Assembly: GCA_963513935.1 (NCBI GenBank)
Contig: OY740769.1
Location: 39,645,120 to 39,709,119, forward strand
From: Aphrophora alni
Lineage: Eukaryota; Arthropoda; Insecta; Hemiptera; Aphrophoridae
Reading direction: 5' to 3'
Length of the DNA stretch: 64,000 nucleotides
The translations under genes were made by a program, and so were the position numbers. The notes beneath the pieces were generated by a model. That model was given only the letters and a program-made list of their open reading frames with translations, had not been told where the DNA came from and did no database searches. Shown one piece after another: positions 1 to 9,871 of this stretch (position 1 is the first letter of the stretch; each line of letters opens with the position of its first letter).

Positions 1-797
1 AAGGTATCATGCTTGACTACGTTAAAATTGAAAAGAACGGGGGACTCCGCTCTCTTGCAAAATTGATGCTAAACTCATTTTGGGGTAAGTTTGGGCAACG
101 GGAAAACCAAACTAAGATACTTTTAACGAGAGATTCTGCGGTATTTTTCCAACTACTAACAAGTCCATCGATAAAGGTTAATAGAGTACAAGAAATTAAC
201 GAAGACACCGTTTTAGTGAATTGGCAATACTCAGAGGAGATTGGAGAGTCATTAAAAAATGTAAATGTCGTACTGGCGGCGTATACAACTAGTCAGGCCC
301 GTCTTAAACTGTATGACCACCTTGATACTTTAGGAGAGCAGGTATTATATTATGACACGGATAGTGTTATTTATTCATACAAGGAGGGTACACATAAAGT
401 TGCTACTGGTGATTACCTAGGGGAAATGACGAATGAATTGGAAGAGTATGGCCCTGGATCCTACATTTTAGAATTTGTTTCGGGAGGCCCTAAAACATAC
501 GCATACCAAGTATTTTCTACAAACAGTAATGGTATTATAGAGGTGTGTAAAATTAAAGGTCTAACACTTAATCTTAAAACATCTGAAAAACTGAACTTTG
601 AAAAACTTAAAGACATGGTCCTGAGCGAAGCTAAACTGTCTTTACAAATTGAAGAGAATAGAATTAGGAGAAATAAAAATGTAGATATTGTAACTGTAAA
701 GGAAACAAAGGTATTTAAAGTAACGGGTCCTAAAAGGAGATATGTAGGAAAATATGATACTATGCCATATGGTTACAAAAAACAAAGAATTCAATAA
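1..797 (+). CDS. Partial second copy of the family B DNA polymerase (C-terminal part, cut by window edge)
   Basis: This is the 3' end of a second polymerase gene, open from the left edge to the stop at 795-797. From the methionine codon at 9 it encodes 262 residues identical to residues 996-1257 of the complete minus-strand gene at 4229-8002. It retains the LNSFWGKFG motif and the catalytic YYDTDS motif (about nt 348-365). It is the left arm of the large inverted repeat: position n here corresponds to 5026-n on the right. The methionine at 9 is internal to the full protein and is not a real start; frame is open to base 3. Whether it belongs to a full gene to the left cannot be seen. It could be a genuine tail-to-tail duplicate or a fold-back assembly error at a contig end. 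Confidence 0.8.
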   Translation, partial: GIMLDYVKIEKNGGLRSLAKLMLNSFWGKFGQRENQTKILLTRDSAVFFQLLTSPSIKVNRVQEINEDTVLVNWQYSEEIGESLKNVNVVLAAYTTSQARLKLYDHLDTLGEQVLYYDTDSVIYSYKEGTHKVATGDYLGEMTNELEEYGPGSYILEFVSGGPKTYAYQVFSTNSNGIIEVCKIKGLTLNLKTSEKLNFEKLKDMVLSEAKLSLQIEENRIRRNKNVDIVTVKETKVFKVTGPKRRYVGKYDTMPYGYKKQRIQ

Positions 798-1399
798 ATT
801 TTGTTATTATGGGGATAATATATATCACAGCTTATGTATTTCACGGTGAGGAGTGGATAATTCTATAACTAACTAAAGTATATTATTGTCATATTTTAAA
901 AACAATAAACATATATACATGTTTTTATGATAGGTGGAGAGCGTTCCTGTAGATTAACATCATTGAGATTTGCCCAAAATTTATATAATGCAGCCTCTGA
1001 AATACTAAGGGAACTTTTGATTGTTACAATTGATATAGTATACGTACCTAATACTAGCGGCTTTGGGGAAAGTTAAATTCCCTATGTTTGGGACAAGTAC
1101 TTATAATTATGACATAAATAGTACCTATAACTAAGTAAAGAACACATATTGACTAAATAAAGGATAAATATATCAAATATTCTTACGAACAAGGCGGCGA
1201 AGTTAATCGATATTCAGTTGAGAATATATAGATGTCGCGACTCACAAGGATTAGTGATCACTTTTCAGGGATAATGTCTTTGAAATACAGAGTATGATTT
1301 TAAGATTTTTAGTACCAATGTTAGAACATAATAAAAATTGTAAATCTGCAATACGTAGTGCTAAAAGTTATTACGATTTACTTCTAGCCTAATTTGAGT

Positions 1400-1536
1400 T
1401 GTGTGTGTGTGTGTTTCTCAGGTCCCTGGCGAGGAGTTTATTCTCTCGTAAACCTGTGTGACATAGGTGTGTATGTGTGTGTTTCTCAGGTCCCTGGCGC
1501 TGAGTTAATTCTCTCGTAAACCTGTGTGACATAGGT

Positions 1537-1574
<38 letters not shown>

Positions 1575-1620
1575 CTCAGGTCCCTGGCGAAGAGTTAATT
1601 CTCTCGTAAACCTGTTTGGT
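1400..1620 (+). repeat. Three-unit minisatellite with embedded GT tracts
   Basis: Units of about 68-90 bp begin with TTTCTCAGGTCCCTGGCG at 1414, 1482 and 1573 and continue with TTCTCTCGTAAACCTG. They are separated by GT-rich runs of different length. The third GT run is 8 bp longer than its mirror in the right arm (3462-3484). The mirror array occupies about 3420-3625. Confidence 0.85.
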
Positions 1621-1929
1621 TTGAAGTAAATTCGTAAAAAAAAAATTCAAAAAAAAATTTTGGAGGCCACAATTTTGTAAGGGAGTGGTGGTCACAGGAA
1701 ATAGCGATGGATTTGGGGCTATTTCCACAAGGGGTAAAGCCTTCTGCTTGCCCCGGCTTGTAATGTGGGCTCTGTTATGGCTTCACTGTAACGGATGACG
1801 GTTCCAACCCCGTAAAACACAGAGGACAAGCTTATTTTAACGAATTATTTTCTGCTTTTTCAGGAATTGTGCAAGACGCTGGAATCCTACGTGTGCTGTG
1901 GTAACGCATAGGTTTAAAAGTAGGTAAAA

Positions 1930-2105
1930 GTACCAACCAAAACCAACCGATTTACCAACCGAAATATACTTTTACCAACCGATTTACAAACCAAAACCAA
2001 CCGATTTACCAACCAAAATATACTTTTAGCAACCGATTTACCAACCGAAATATACTTTTACCAACCGATTTACCAACCAAAACCAACCGATTTACCAATC
2101 GAAGT
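1930..2105 (+). repeat. CCAACCGATTTA minisatellite (left arm)
   Basis: Short tandem units ACCAACCGATTT alternate with ACCAAAACC and AAATATACTTTT blocks. The mirror copy lies at about 2935-3115 as GGTTGGTAAATC blocks. No coding potential was seen. Confidence 0.85.
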
Positions 2106-2204
2106 TTCGAGAAATATTAATATTCTTAACATAAATGTTAAACAAACTAATACATTCAATACTAGATATAATTTTATAAATTCCTGAAAGATCAAAAGTT
2201 GGTC

Positions 2205-2207
<3 letters not shown>

Positions 2208-2271
<64 letters not shown>

Positions 2272-2329
2272 TGATCTAATCCAATACTTGATAAAATTAT
2301 AAAAAGTCCTGAAAGATCAAAAGTTGGTC

Positions 2330-2400
<71 letters not shown>
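2208..2400 (+). repeat. Two long GA dinucleotide tracts (left arm)
   Basis: GA tracts at about 2208-2270 and 2333-2398 are each preceded by the same block (CCTGAAAGATCAAAAGTTGG), so the tract plus flank is a ~125-bp duplicated unit. The mirrored CT tracts at 2617-2710 and 2774-2827 differ in length from these. Reading frames through them are simple repeats, not genes. Confidence 0.9.
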
Positions 2401-2401
<1 letters not shown>

Positions 2402-2488
2402 GAGTGAATAAGTACAACTTAAAAAATTCTTAACATAAATGTCAACCTGAAAAACATGAAAAATTCTTAACATTAAAAAAAATGTCAA

Positions 2489-2531
2489 TTAATGTTAACA
2501 TAAATGTTAAGAATTTTTCATGTTTTTCAGG
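2489..2531. other. Spacer at the centre of the inverted repeat
   Basis: About 43 bp separate the arms. The spacer is itself part of a ~40-bp tandem motif built on TTAACATAAATGT and CCTGAAAAACATG that runs across the centre in both directions. The right arm appears to have one more unit of it than the left. A short spacer with unequal unit number fits a hairpin-turnaround or illegitimate-recombination junction. Confidence 0.6.
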
Positions 2532-2615
2532 TTGACATTTTTTTTGTTAAGAATTTTTCATGTTTTTCAGGTTCACATTTATGTTAAGAATTTTTTAAGT
2601 TGTACTTATTCACTC

Positions 2616-2713
<98 letters not shown>

Positions 2714-2771
2714 GACCAACTTTTGATCTTTCAGGACTTTTTATAATTTTATCAAGTATTGGATTAGATCA

Positions 2772-2830
<59 letters not shown>

Positions 2831-5025
2831 GACCAACTTTTGATCTTTCAGGAATTTATAAAATTATATCAAGTATTGAATGTATTAGTTTGTTTAACAT
2901 TTATGTTAAGAATATTAATATTTCTCGAAACTTCGATTGGTAAATCGGTTGGTTTTGGTTGGTAAATCGGTTGGTAAAAGTATATTTCGGTTGGTAAATC
3001 GGTTGCTAAAAGTATATTTTGGTTGGTAAATCGGTTGGTTTTGGTTTGTAAATCGGTTGGTAAAAGTATATTTCGGTTGGTAAATCGGTTGGTTTTGGTT
3101 GGTACTTTTACCTACTTTTAAACCTATGCGTTACCACAGCACACGTAGGATTCCAGCGTCTTGCACAATTCCTGAAAAAGCAGAAAATAATTCGTTAAAA
3201 TAAGCTTGTCCTCTGTGTTTTACGGGGTTGGAACCGTCATCCGTTACAGTGAAGCCATAACAGAGCCCACATTACAAGCCGGGGCAAGCAGAAGGCTTTA
3301 CCCCTTGTGGAAATAGCCCCAAATCCATCGCTATTTCCTGTGACCACCACTCCCTTACAAAATTGTGGCCTCCAAAATTTTTTTTTGAATTTTTTTTTAC
3401 GAATTTACTTCAAACCAAACAGGTTTACGGGAGAATTAACTCTTCGCCAGGGACCTGAGAAACACACACACACACACACACACATACACACCTATGTCAC
3501 ACAGGTTTACGAGAGAATTAACTCAGCGCCAGGGACCTGAGAAACACACACATACACACCTATGTCACACAGGTTTACGAGAGAATAAACTCCTCGCCAG
3601 GGACCTGAGAAACACACACACACACAACTCAAATTAGGCTAGAAGTAAATCGTAATAACTTTTAGCACTACGTATTGCAGATTTACAATTTTTATTATGT
3701 TCTAACATTGGTACTAAAAATCTTAAAATCATACTCTGTATTTCAAAGACATTATCCCTGAAAAGTGATCACTAATCCTTGTGAGTCGCGACATCTATAT
3801 ATTCTCAACTGAATATCGATTAACTTCGCCGCCTTGTTCGTAAGAATATTTGATATATTTATCCTTTATTTAGTCAATATGTGTTCTTTACTTAGTTATA
3901 GGTACTATTTATGTCATAATTATAAGTACTTGTCCCAAACATAGGGAATTTAACTTTCCCCAAAGCCGCTAGTATTAGGTACGTATACTATATCAATTGT
4001 AACAATCAAAAGTTCCCTTAGTATTTCAGAGGCTGCATTATATAAATTTTGGGCAAATCTCAATGATGTTAATCTACAGGAACGCTCTCCACCTATCATA
4101 AAAACATGTATATATGTTTATTGTTTTTAAAATATGACAATAATATACTTTAGTTAGTTATAGAATTATCCACTCCTCACCGTGAAATACATAAGCTGTG
4201 ATATATATTATCCCCATAATAACAAAATTTATTGAATTCTTTGTTTTTTGTAACCATATGGCATAGTATCATATTTTCCTACATATCTCCTTTTAGGACC
4301 CGTTACTTTAAATACCTTTGTTTCCTTTACAGTTACAATATCTACATTTTTATTTCTCCTAATTCTATTCTCTTCAATTTGTAAAGACAGTTTAGCTTCG
4401 CTCAGGACCATGTCTTTAAGTTTTTCAAAGTTCAGTTTTTCAGATGTTTTAAGATTAAGTGTTAGACCTTTAATTTTACACACCTCTATAATACCATTAC
4501 TGTTTGTAGAAAATACTTGGTATGCGTATGTTTTAGGGCCTCCCGAAACAAATTCTAAAATGTAGGATCCAGGGCCATACTCTTCCAATTCATTCGTCAT
4601 TTCCCCTAGGTAATCACCAGTAGCAACTTTATGTGTACCCTCCTTGTATGAATAAATAACACTATCCGTGTCATAATATAATACCTGCTCTCCTAAAGTA
4701 TCAAGGTGGTCATACAGTTTAAGACGGGCCTGACTAGTTGTATACGCCGCCAGTACGACATTTACATTTTTTAATGACTCTCCAATCTCCTCTGAGTATT
4801 GCCAATTCACTAAAACGGTGTCTTCGTTAATTTCTTGTACTCTATTAACCTTTATCGATGGACTTGTTAGTAGTTGGAAAAATACCGCAGAATCTCTCGT
4901 TAAAAGTATCTTAGTTTGGTTTTCCCGTTGCCCAAACTTACCCCAAAATGAGTTTAGCATCAATTTTGCAAGAGAGCGGAGTCCCCCGTTCTTTTCAATT
5001 TTAACGTAGTCAAGCATGATACCTT
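2532..5025 (-). repeat. Right arm of the ~5-kb inverted repeat
   Basis: Reverse complement of 1-2488, ending at 5025 only because the window starts at base 1, so the true repeat may be longer. It contains the last 264 codons of the polymerase gene, its 3' flank, the mirrored minisatellites (2935-3115 and 3420-3625) and two CT tracts (2617-2710 and 2774-2827). Between 3116 and 4228 there is no gene. Confidence 0.93.
4228..4233 (-). terminator. AATAAA polyadenylation signal overlapping the stop codon
   Basis: On the minus strand the polymerase ends in CAATAAATTTTG: the TAA stop (4231-4229) is embedded in an AATAAA hexamer. The same arrangement is mirrored at 793-798. If used, the transcript would have almost no 3' UTR, as in compact viral or element genes. 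No experimental support. Confidence 0.4.
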
Positions 5026-8002
5026 CGCGGTTATAATAATCTTTCACGTACTTGTCTTTGTCCCACTCTGACTTACACCAGGCAGGCCATCCACTAGCTT
5101 CTTGTTTGATTTTTAAAAATTTGTTGATAAAATCGGTAAACAGGCCTCCTTTCTCAAAAGTGGCCATCTTGTACTCCCAAAGTTCGTACATGTCTAATAT
5201 AACATATCCTTTTTCTACCGCTTTCCTGAGCTCATCCATTGTCCAAGTTCCAATTAAAGCCCTCTCTTCACTACTATGTTTACAATCACTAGTACACAAG
5301 TTTTCACCACACTTACGACACAAAACAAACATTAATTTATCATTCATTCTTGTTGGAAGAACAGGATGATACAAAACGCTAGGTGGTAACACTTTACACT
5401 TTAACAAGCCTTCCACTTCCATCCCCATCTTCCTGCATTCTCTATCCCCTATATGAATAGTCGGATGGCCTAATGGGTATTTTCCGTACTTGCATACCCA
5501 AGGGTAAAGCGAGCATACATCAGCATACTGAATGGTTTCTTCATCAGTACACTTGTGGTATGTTTTAGCGTTACCAGTCCGGCCACCGAAAAAAGCATGT
5601 CTTGGATTAAGTGGTAAAGTGTTCAATATTGGAAGAGAGTTCAAATAGTCCATTTTATTTTCCTCTTTAATAGTTTTAAATGTACACTCCCACATCTCTA
5701 CTACTTCAAAGGGTGATTTTGAAAGTTTCTCAATTTTGGTTTTTGTCCTTTCATACCTTAGGTGTAGACTATCAGAAGGGTCCTCTTTTAGTGGTTCCTC
5801 CCTCTTATAAGGAAAACATTTAGGACAACCGTGAAAGTAACATCCTTGAAATTCGTAGATACGTTCCCCATCAAAACCATCAACTTTTACCCCTTCTATT
5901 TTGACTTCCCTTTCACGGCCTGCATGTTTGATTCGAACACCCCTTTGTTCCTCTTCCCACGTCATCCACTGTAAAGCAGAGGCAGACTGGTTGTCCACAA
6001 GACGGTATCCGTGTTTAGGGATGAGGCCTATTGTACTATTTTTCAAAAAATTACGTCTGAACGCTAGATTACATGCACTAGCTATTGTAACTGCTTCTAA
6101 AAAGGGATCCACATTACACTGTTCCAAGAACATAGATCTGAATTTCATGGACGCCTGAGCCAAAATGTCTACGTCCGAGATGCAATACTCTACAATTTCC
6201 TTTTGAAAATCAAAAACATAGTTTGCTAGTGTCTGCTCGTTATGCCATTTTTCAAAGTCTTTGTGGCCCTTATCGAACATAGAATCTGGACAATAAAACT
6301 GTTTAGCGGGTATCGGTCCTTTATAGTTTTGATTTTCTAATGTATTGAAAAGGTGAGGAAAGTAACCCTTCTTCTTTTCAGGGGGTAAATCGAAAGCCTT
6401 CGGAAGAGCAGACAGGGCCATTGGAAAGTAATTTAACGAATCTATGAACCTTACATTGTCCATCTCCATCAATATGATCTTGGTTCCTCTCATAATAAGT
6501 TTTGGCGTGAACTTAGTATGATGAATAACGTACTTTAGAATAAACTGAAAGTCAAATGAAGATCCGTTGTGAGCGAGTAAGCATAAGTGCTTGTATCTTT
6601 TCCTGATTTCTATGACATAATCCATAAACTGATTGATAGGATCTTCTTTAAAGATACGGGTATGGGAACCACAATTTTCACAAGATTGCCCTGTAATACA
6701 TTTATGACAAAACTGCTGACTTACACACAAGTTAACTTTGTGGACTTTAGTTTCTGAATCATTTGCAAGACTCTCGTCTTGGCGGGTTTCTAAATCAAAA
6801 AATATGAACAAAAAGTCTTTACTTTTTGGTGTACCCCTATCAACCCTCATAAAACACTGATGATTGGGAGGTTTGTATTCTACACAAATATTACAAAACA
6901 CTTCACCACACATATGTACTGATTTTCTAGCCCTAAATCTAATAATCTTACCACATTCAGTACACTTTTTAATAGAGTTGCAACGATCACCTTGGTGGGC
7001 AATGAAACAAACTTGATTTTTAAAGTGAAGATTGCAGTTGGGACAGGTTATTCCTCCATATTGTAATTTACAAGGTGGGGATACTGTTTGACATGCTGGA
7101 CATATATTTTCACATCTATGATTTCCTTTGTGATCATAAGGAACGTGACATCCTTCACAAAAGAAATTACAAGCGAAAGCAGCTGTTAGGCTAGTGATTA
7201 CGTTGAAATGGCCTTCACTAAATAATAGGTTTATTTTATACACAGCACTTTCATTTTCACCACAAAAATACACATCACGACCTTTCCTATTGAAATTGTA
7301 CACTGTAATCTTGTATTTCTTCAAATGGTCCTGAAATTTTTCTAATTCGGGGATCCCTGCTCCATTCTCTGGAATTACCACCCTTGCTTTAGCCATTAGT
7401 TTTTCGGCCCTAAATAATTGTCTTTTCCCCAAGTCTTTTCTAATAGCCTTGTACTGGGGATCTTTCTTAGCATGAGCTTTGCCTACAATTAATGCTCTAG
7501 CTAAACATAAATTATCGGAATTTTTTATCACTACTATCCCCTTTCGTGCACTGGACTCTTCAACAAAATTATTATAAAAACCTGATCTTCTTTGACCACC
7601 ACGGCCCACGGGGAGGTTAACTCTAGTACATTCAATTTTGAATGTATCTGTTGAATTAATTGACTCAGCATTGCTCTGAATAATACCACCGAAAATATCC
7701 CAAATAATATCCCCATCCACTTGACTTACCGGTTGGAAAGCTATATACCCTGGTTCCTTATTTTTTAGATTTAAGCTTGTTAGTGTAAACCCTAATTGAT
7801 CATTATCTGTGGATTCAGCTTTCATTTTTTCAACAAAACTTGCAAAACCCAATTTGAGCCATTCAATTTCTGAAATGCCTTCAGGAACAGGATTAAATTT
7901 AAAGGTAGTCCTATAACCGTGCAATCTAAAGTGCTTAACGTATGACTCCTCTGTATTTACTACATTTATAGGATTCATATTTACTAGTACAAAAAGTTGC
8001 AC
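4229..8002 (-). CDS. Family B (protein-primed type) DNA polymerase of a Polinton/Maverick-like or related viral-like element, complete ORF
   Basis: A 1257-residue replicative DNA polymerase with 3'-5' proofreading. Visible along the protein: an N-terminal region with a DNLCLARAL motif (about 163-171) recalling polymerases of insect mobile elements; a Cys/His-rich zinc-binding cluster (278-383); Exo I FDLET (D403, E405); Exo II HNGSSFD (478-484); Exo III YCISD (606-610); a Vsr-endonuclease-like insert EFQGCYFHGCPKC (about 717-729); FFGGR (804-808); Pol A DVCSLYP (D828); Pol B KLMLNSFWGKFG (1013-1024); Pol C YYDTDS (1109-1114); and KTY (1157-1159). All catalytic acids expected for family B are present, with no stop or frameshift. 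Start is the first methionine; M9 (7978) is an alternative. No other Polinton gene lies nearby. Bidnavirus-like or adintovirus-like origin is possible. Function is inferred from motifs. Confidence 0.9.
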   Translation of the reverse strand: MQLFVLVNMNPINVVNTEESYVKHFRLHGYRTTFKFNPVPEGISEIEWLKLGFASFVEKMKAESTDNDQLGFTLTSLNLKNKEPGYIAFQPVSQVDGDIIWDIFGGIIQSNAESINSTDTFKIECTRVNLPVGRGGQRRSGFYNNFVEESSARKGIVVIKNSDNLCLARALIVGKAHAKKDPQYKAIRKDLGKRQLFRAEKLMAKARVVIPENGAGIPELEKFQDHLKKYKITVYNFNRKGRDVYFCGENESAVYKINLLFSEGHFNVITSLTAAFACNFFCEGCHVPYDHKGNHRCENICPACQTVSPPCKLQYGGITCPNCNLHFKNQVCFIAHQGDRCNSIKKCTECGKIIRFRARKSVHMCGEVFCNICVEYKPPNHQCFMRVDRGTPKSKDFLFIFFDLETRQDESLANDSETKVHKVNLCVSQQFCHKCITGQSCENCGSHTRIFKEDPINQFMDYVIEIRKRYKHLCLLAHNGSSFDFQFILKYVIHHTKFTPKLIMRGTKIILMEMDNVRFIDSLNYFPMALSALPKAFDLPPEKKKGYFPHLFNTLENQNYKGPIPAKQFYCPDSMFDKGHKDFEKWHNEQTLANYVFDFQKEIVEYCISDVDILAQASMKFRSMFLEQCNVDPFLEAVTIASACNLAFRRNFLKNSTIGLIPKHGYRLVDNQSASALQWMTWEEEQRGVRIKHAGREREVKIEGVKVDGFDGERIYEFQGCYFHGCPKCFPYKREEPLKEDPSDSLHLRYERTKTKIEKLSKSPFEVVEMWECTFKTIKEENKMDYLNSLPILNTLPLNPRHAFFGGRTGNAKTYHKCTDEETIQYADVCSLYPWVCKYGKYPLGHPTIHIGDRECRKMGMEVEGLLKCKVLPPSVLYHPVLPTRMNDKLMFVLCRKCGENLCTSDCKHSSEERALIGTWTMDELRKAVEKGYVILDMYELWEYKMATFEKGGLFTDFINKFLKIKQEASGWPAWCKSEWDKDKYVKDYYNREGIMLDYVKIEKNGGLRSLAKLMLNSFWGKFGQRENQTKILLTRDSAVFFQLLTSPSIKVNRVQEINEDTVLVNWQYSEEIGESLKNVNVVLAAYTTSQARLKLYDHLDTLGEQVLYYDTDSVIYSYKEGTHKVATGDYLGEMTNELEEYGPGSYILEFVSGGPKTYAYQVFSTNSNGIIEVCKIKGLTLNLKTSEKLNFEKLKDMVLSEAKLSLQIEENRIRRNKNVDIVTVKETKVFKVTGPKRRYVGKYDTMPYGYKKQRIQ

Positions 8003-8100
8003 AAAAGAAGAAAGATTCAGTGGGTTATCAGCGCTTTTTACGAACTCTACTGAAAACCGTTATAACTGTTTCGTCCTCACAGTTCAAAAGTCAAAATAAG

Positions 8101-8136
8101 ACTGAATGAATATTCCCCAACACAGCCCATATATAC
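8101..8136 (-). promoter_or_regulatory. Predicted core promoter of the polymerase gene (TATA + TCAGT initiator)
   Basis: Minus-strand TATATATG begins at 8135 and an arthropod-type initiator TCAGT lies at 8105-8101, with its A at 8103. The distance from first T of the TATA box to the initiator A is 32 bp, the classic metazoan spacing. This would give a 5' UTR of about 100 nt before the ATG at 8002. It is unit 1 of the array. Confidence 0.6.
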
Positions 8137-8414
8137 TCTTGTTACAGACTGTGATTAGCCGAAAATAACCGAACATTTACGAACTCTTCTGAAATAGGTT
8201 CGGTGTCTCCCAGGTCAACTGTCTATATTAGACTGAAAGAGTACACTTCCAAAAATCTATAAGGTACTAACTGTTAAGAACCTTACAAAGAACGGTTTTA
8301 GTACGTTGTATTACAACAAATATGCTGCGATCTCTGGATTATCAGCGCTTTTTACGAGCTCAGCCGTAAGCAGTTGTAGCTGTATGCTCCTAACAGTGCG
8401 AAAGTCTAAATTAG

Positions 8415-8450
8415 ACTGAATTAATAGTCACCAAGAAAGCCCTTTTATAC
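8415..8450 (-). promoter_or_regulatory. Second copy of the core promoter (array unit 2)
   Basis: Minus-strand TATAAAAGG begins at 8449 and TCAGT lies at 8419-8415, again 32 bp from the TATA T to the initiator A (8417). Units 3-5 keep TATAAAAG but read TCGGC at the initiator, and unit 6 also lost it, so only the two gene-proximal units keep both elements. Confidence 0.5.
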
Positions 8451-8563
8451 TCTGGTTACAATCTGTGACCATCCGAAAATAACCGAACATTCACGAACTC
8501 TTCTGAAATAGGTTCTGTGTCTCACAAGTCAACTCTCTATGTTAGACTCAAAGAGTACACTTC

Positions 8564-8608
<45 letters not shown>

Positions 8609-9871
8609 TACTGTTAGGAACCTTAAAAAAGAACAGTTTTAGTACGTTGTATTATAATAAATATGCTCCGATCAGGGGATTACCAGCGCTTTATACGAGC
8701 TCTGCTGTAAGCAATTGTAGCTGCTTGCTCCTCACAGTTCAAGTGTTTAAATTAGGCCGAATTAATAGTCACTAAGAAAGCTCTTTTATACTGTTATTAC
8801 AATCCGCGATTAGCAGAAAATAACCAAAAATCCTTCCGAAACAAGATCAGTGTCTCACAGGTCAAATGTCTATGTTAGACTCAGAGAGTACACTCCCAAA
8901 ATCTATAAGGTACTACTGTTAAGAACCTTACAGAGAACGGTTTTAGTACGTTTTATTACAACGAATAAGTTACGGTATGTGGATTACCAGCGCTCTATAC
9001 GAGCTCTGCTGTAAGCAATTGTAGCTGCTTGCTCCTCACAGTTCAAGTGTTTAAATTAGGCCGAATTAATAGTCACTAAGAAAGCTCTTTTATACTGTTA
9101 TTACAATCCGCGATTAGCAGAAAATAACCAAAAATCCTTCCGAAACAAGATCAGTGTCTCACAGGTCAAATGTCTATGTTAGACTCAGAGAGTACACTCC
9201 CAAAATCTATAAGGTACTACTGTTAAGAACCTTACAGAGAACGGTTTTAGTACGTTTTATTACAACGAATAAGTTACGGTATGTGGATTATCAGCGCAGT
9301 TTACGAGCCCTGCCGTAAGCAGTTAGTTGTAGCTGCTTGCTCCTCACAGTTCAAGTGTTTAAATTAGGCCGAATTAATAGTCACTAAGAAAGCCCTTTTA
9401 TACTGTTATTACAATCCGCGATTAGCAGAAAATAACCAAAAATCCTTCCGAAACAAGATCAGTGTCTCACAGGTCAAATGTCTATGTTAGACTCAAAGAG
9501 TACACTCCCAAAATCTATAAGGTACTACTGTTAAGAACCTTACAGAGAACGGTTTTAGTACGTTTTATTACAACGAATAAGTTACGGTATGTGGATTATC
9601 AGCGCAGTTTACGAGCCCTGCCGTAAGCAGTTAGTTGTAGCTGCTGGTTCCTCACAATTCACGTGTTTAAATTAGGCTAGATTTATACTCGTCTGGAATG
9701 CCCTTTTATACTGTTGTTACAATCCGTGATTAGCCGAAAATAGCCGAAAATTCTCGATCTCTTCCGAAACAGGTCCGTGTCTCACGGGTGAACTGTCTAT
9801 ATTAGATTGAAAGAGTACACTGCCAAAAATCTATAAGGTACTACTGTACACAACCCTACAGAGACCGATGT

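Larger units (their letters stand above)
1..2488 (+). repeat. Left arm of a ~5-kb near-perfect inverted repeat
   Basis: The arm is the reverse complement of 2532-5025. Pairing is position n with 5026-n from base 1 to about 1540, then shifts by a few bases because CA/GT, A-run and GA-tract lengths differ. Differences I found outside repeat lengths are few: T1604 against G3430 (C on the other strand) and one C/G change in the GTCAACCTG stretch near the centre. The arm holds the polymerase 3' end, about 600 bp of AT-rich flank, a three-unit minisatellite (1400-1620), a CCAACCGATTTA minisatellite (1930-2105) and two GA tracts. Confidence 0.93.
8025..9871 (-). repeat. Six-unit tandem array (about 304-341 bp per unit) upstream of the polymerase
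   Basis: Units start with TTATCAGCGC or TTACCAGCGC at about 8025, 8339, 8680, 8984, 9288 and 9596. Units 3 and 4 are almost identical; unit 2 is lengthened by a TA tract (8566-8604); unit 6 is the most diverged and fades out near 9871. Each unit carries TATAAAAG (TATATATG in unit 1) on the minus strand, with the first T at 8135, 8449, 8790, 9094, 9402 and 9710. The array therefore looks like repeated promoters aimed at the polymerase. A faint further unit fragment may lie at 10046-10080. Confidence 0.9.

Noticed and set aside
1..797. Independent small gene starting at base 9
   Set aside because: The methionine is internal to the polymerase and the frame stays open to the window edge.
2520..2726. 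Open frames reading Ser-Leu repeats across CT tracts (also 2297-2488)
   Set aside because: They are translations of CT/GA microsatellites with no other coding signal.
4818..6158. Plus-strand open frames inside the polymerase gene
   Set aside because: Antisense shadows of the minus-strand polymerase, which has continuous family motifs.
8025..9871. CRISPR array
   Set aside because: Whole ~300-bp units are repeated without short constant repeats and unique spacers, in a eukaryotic setting.
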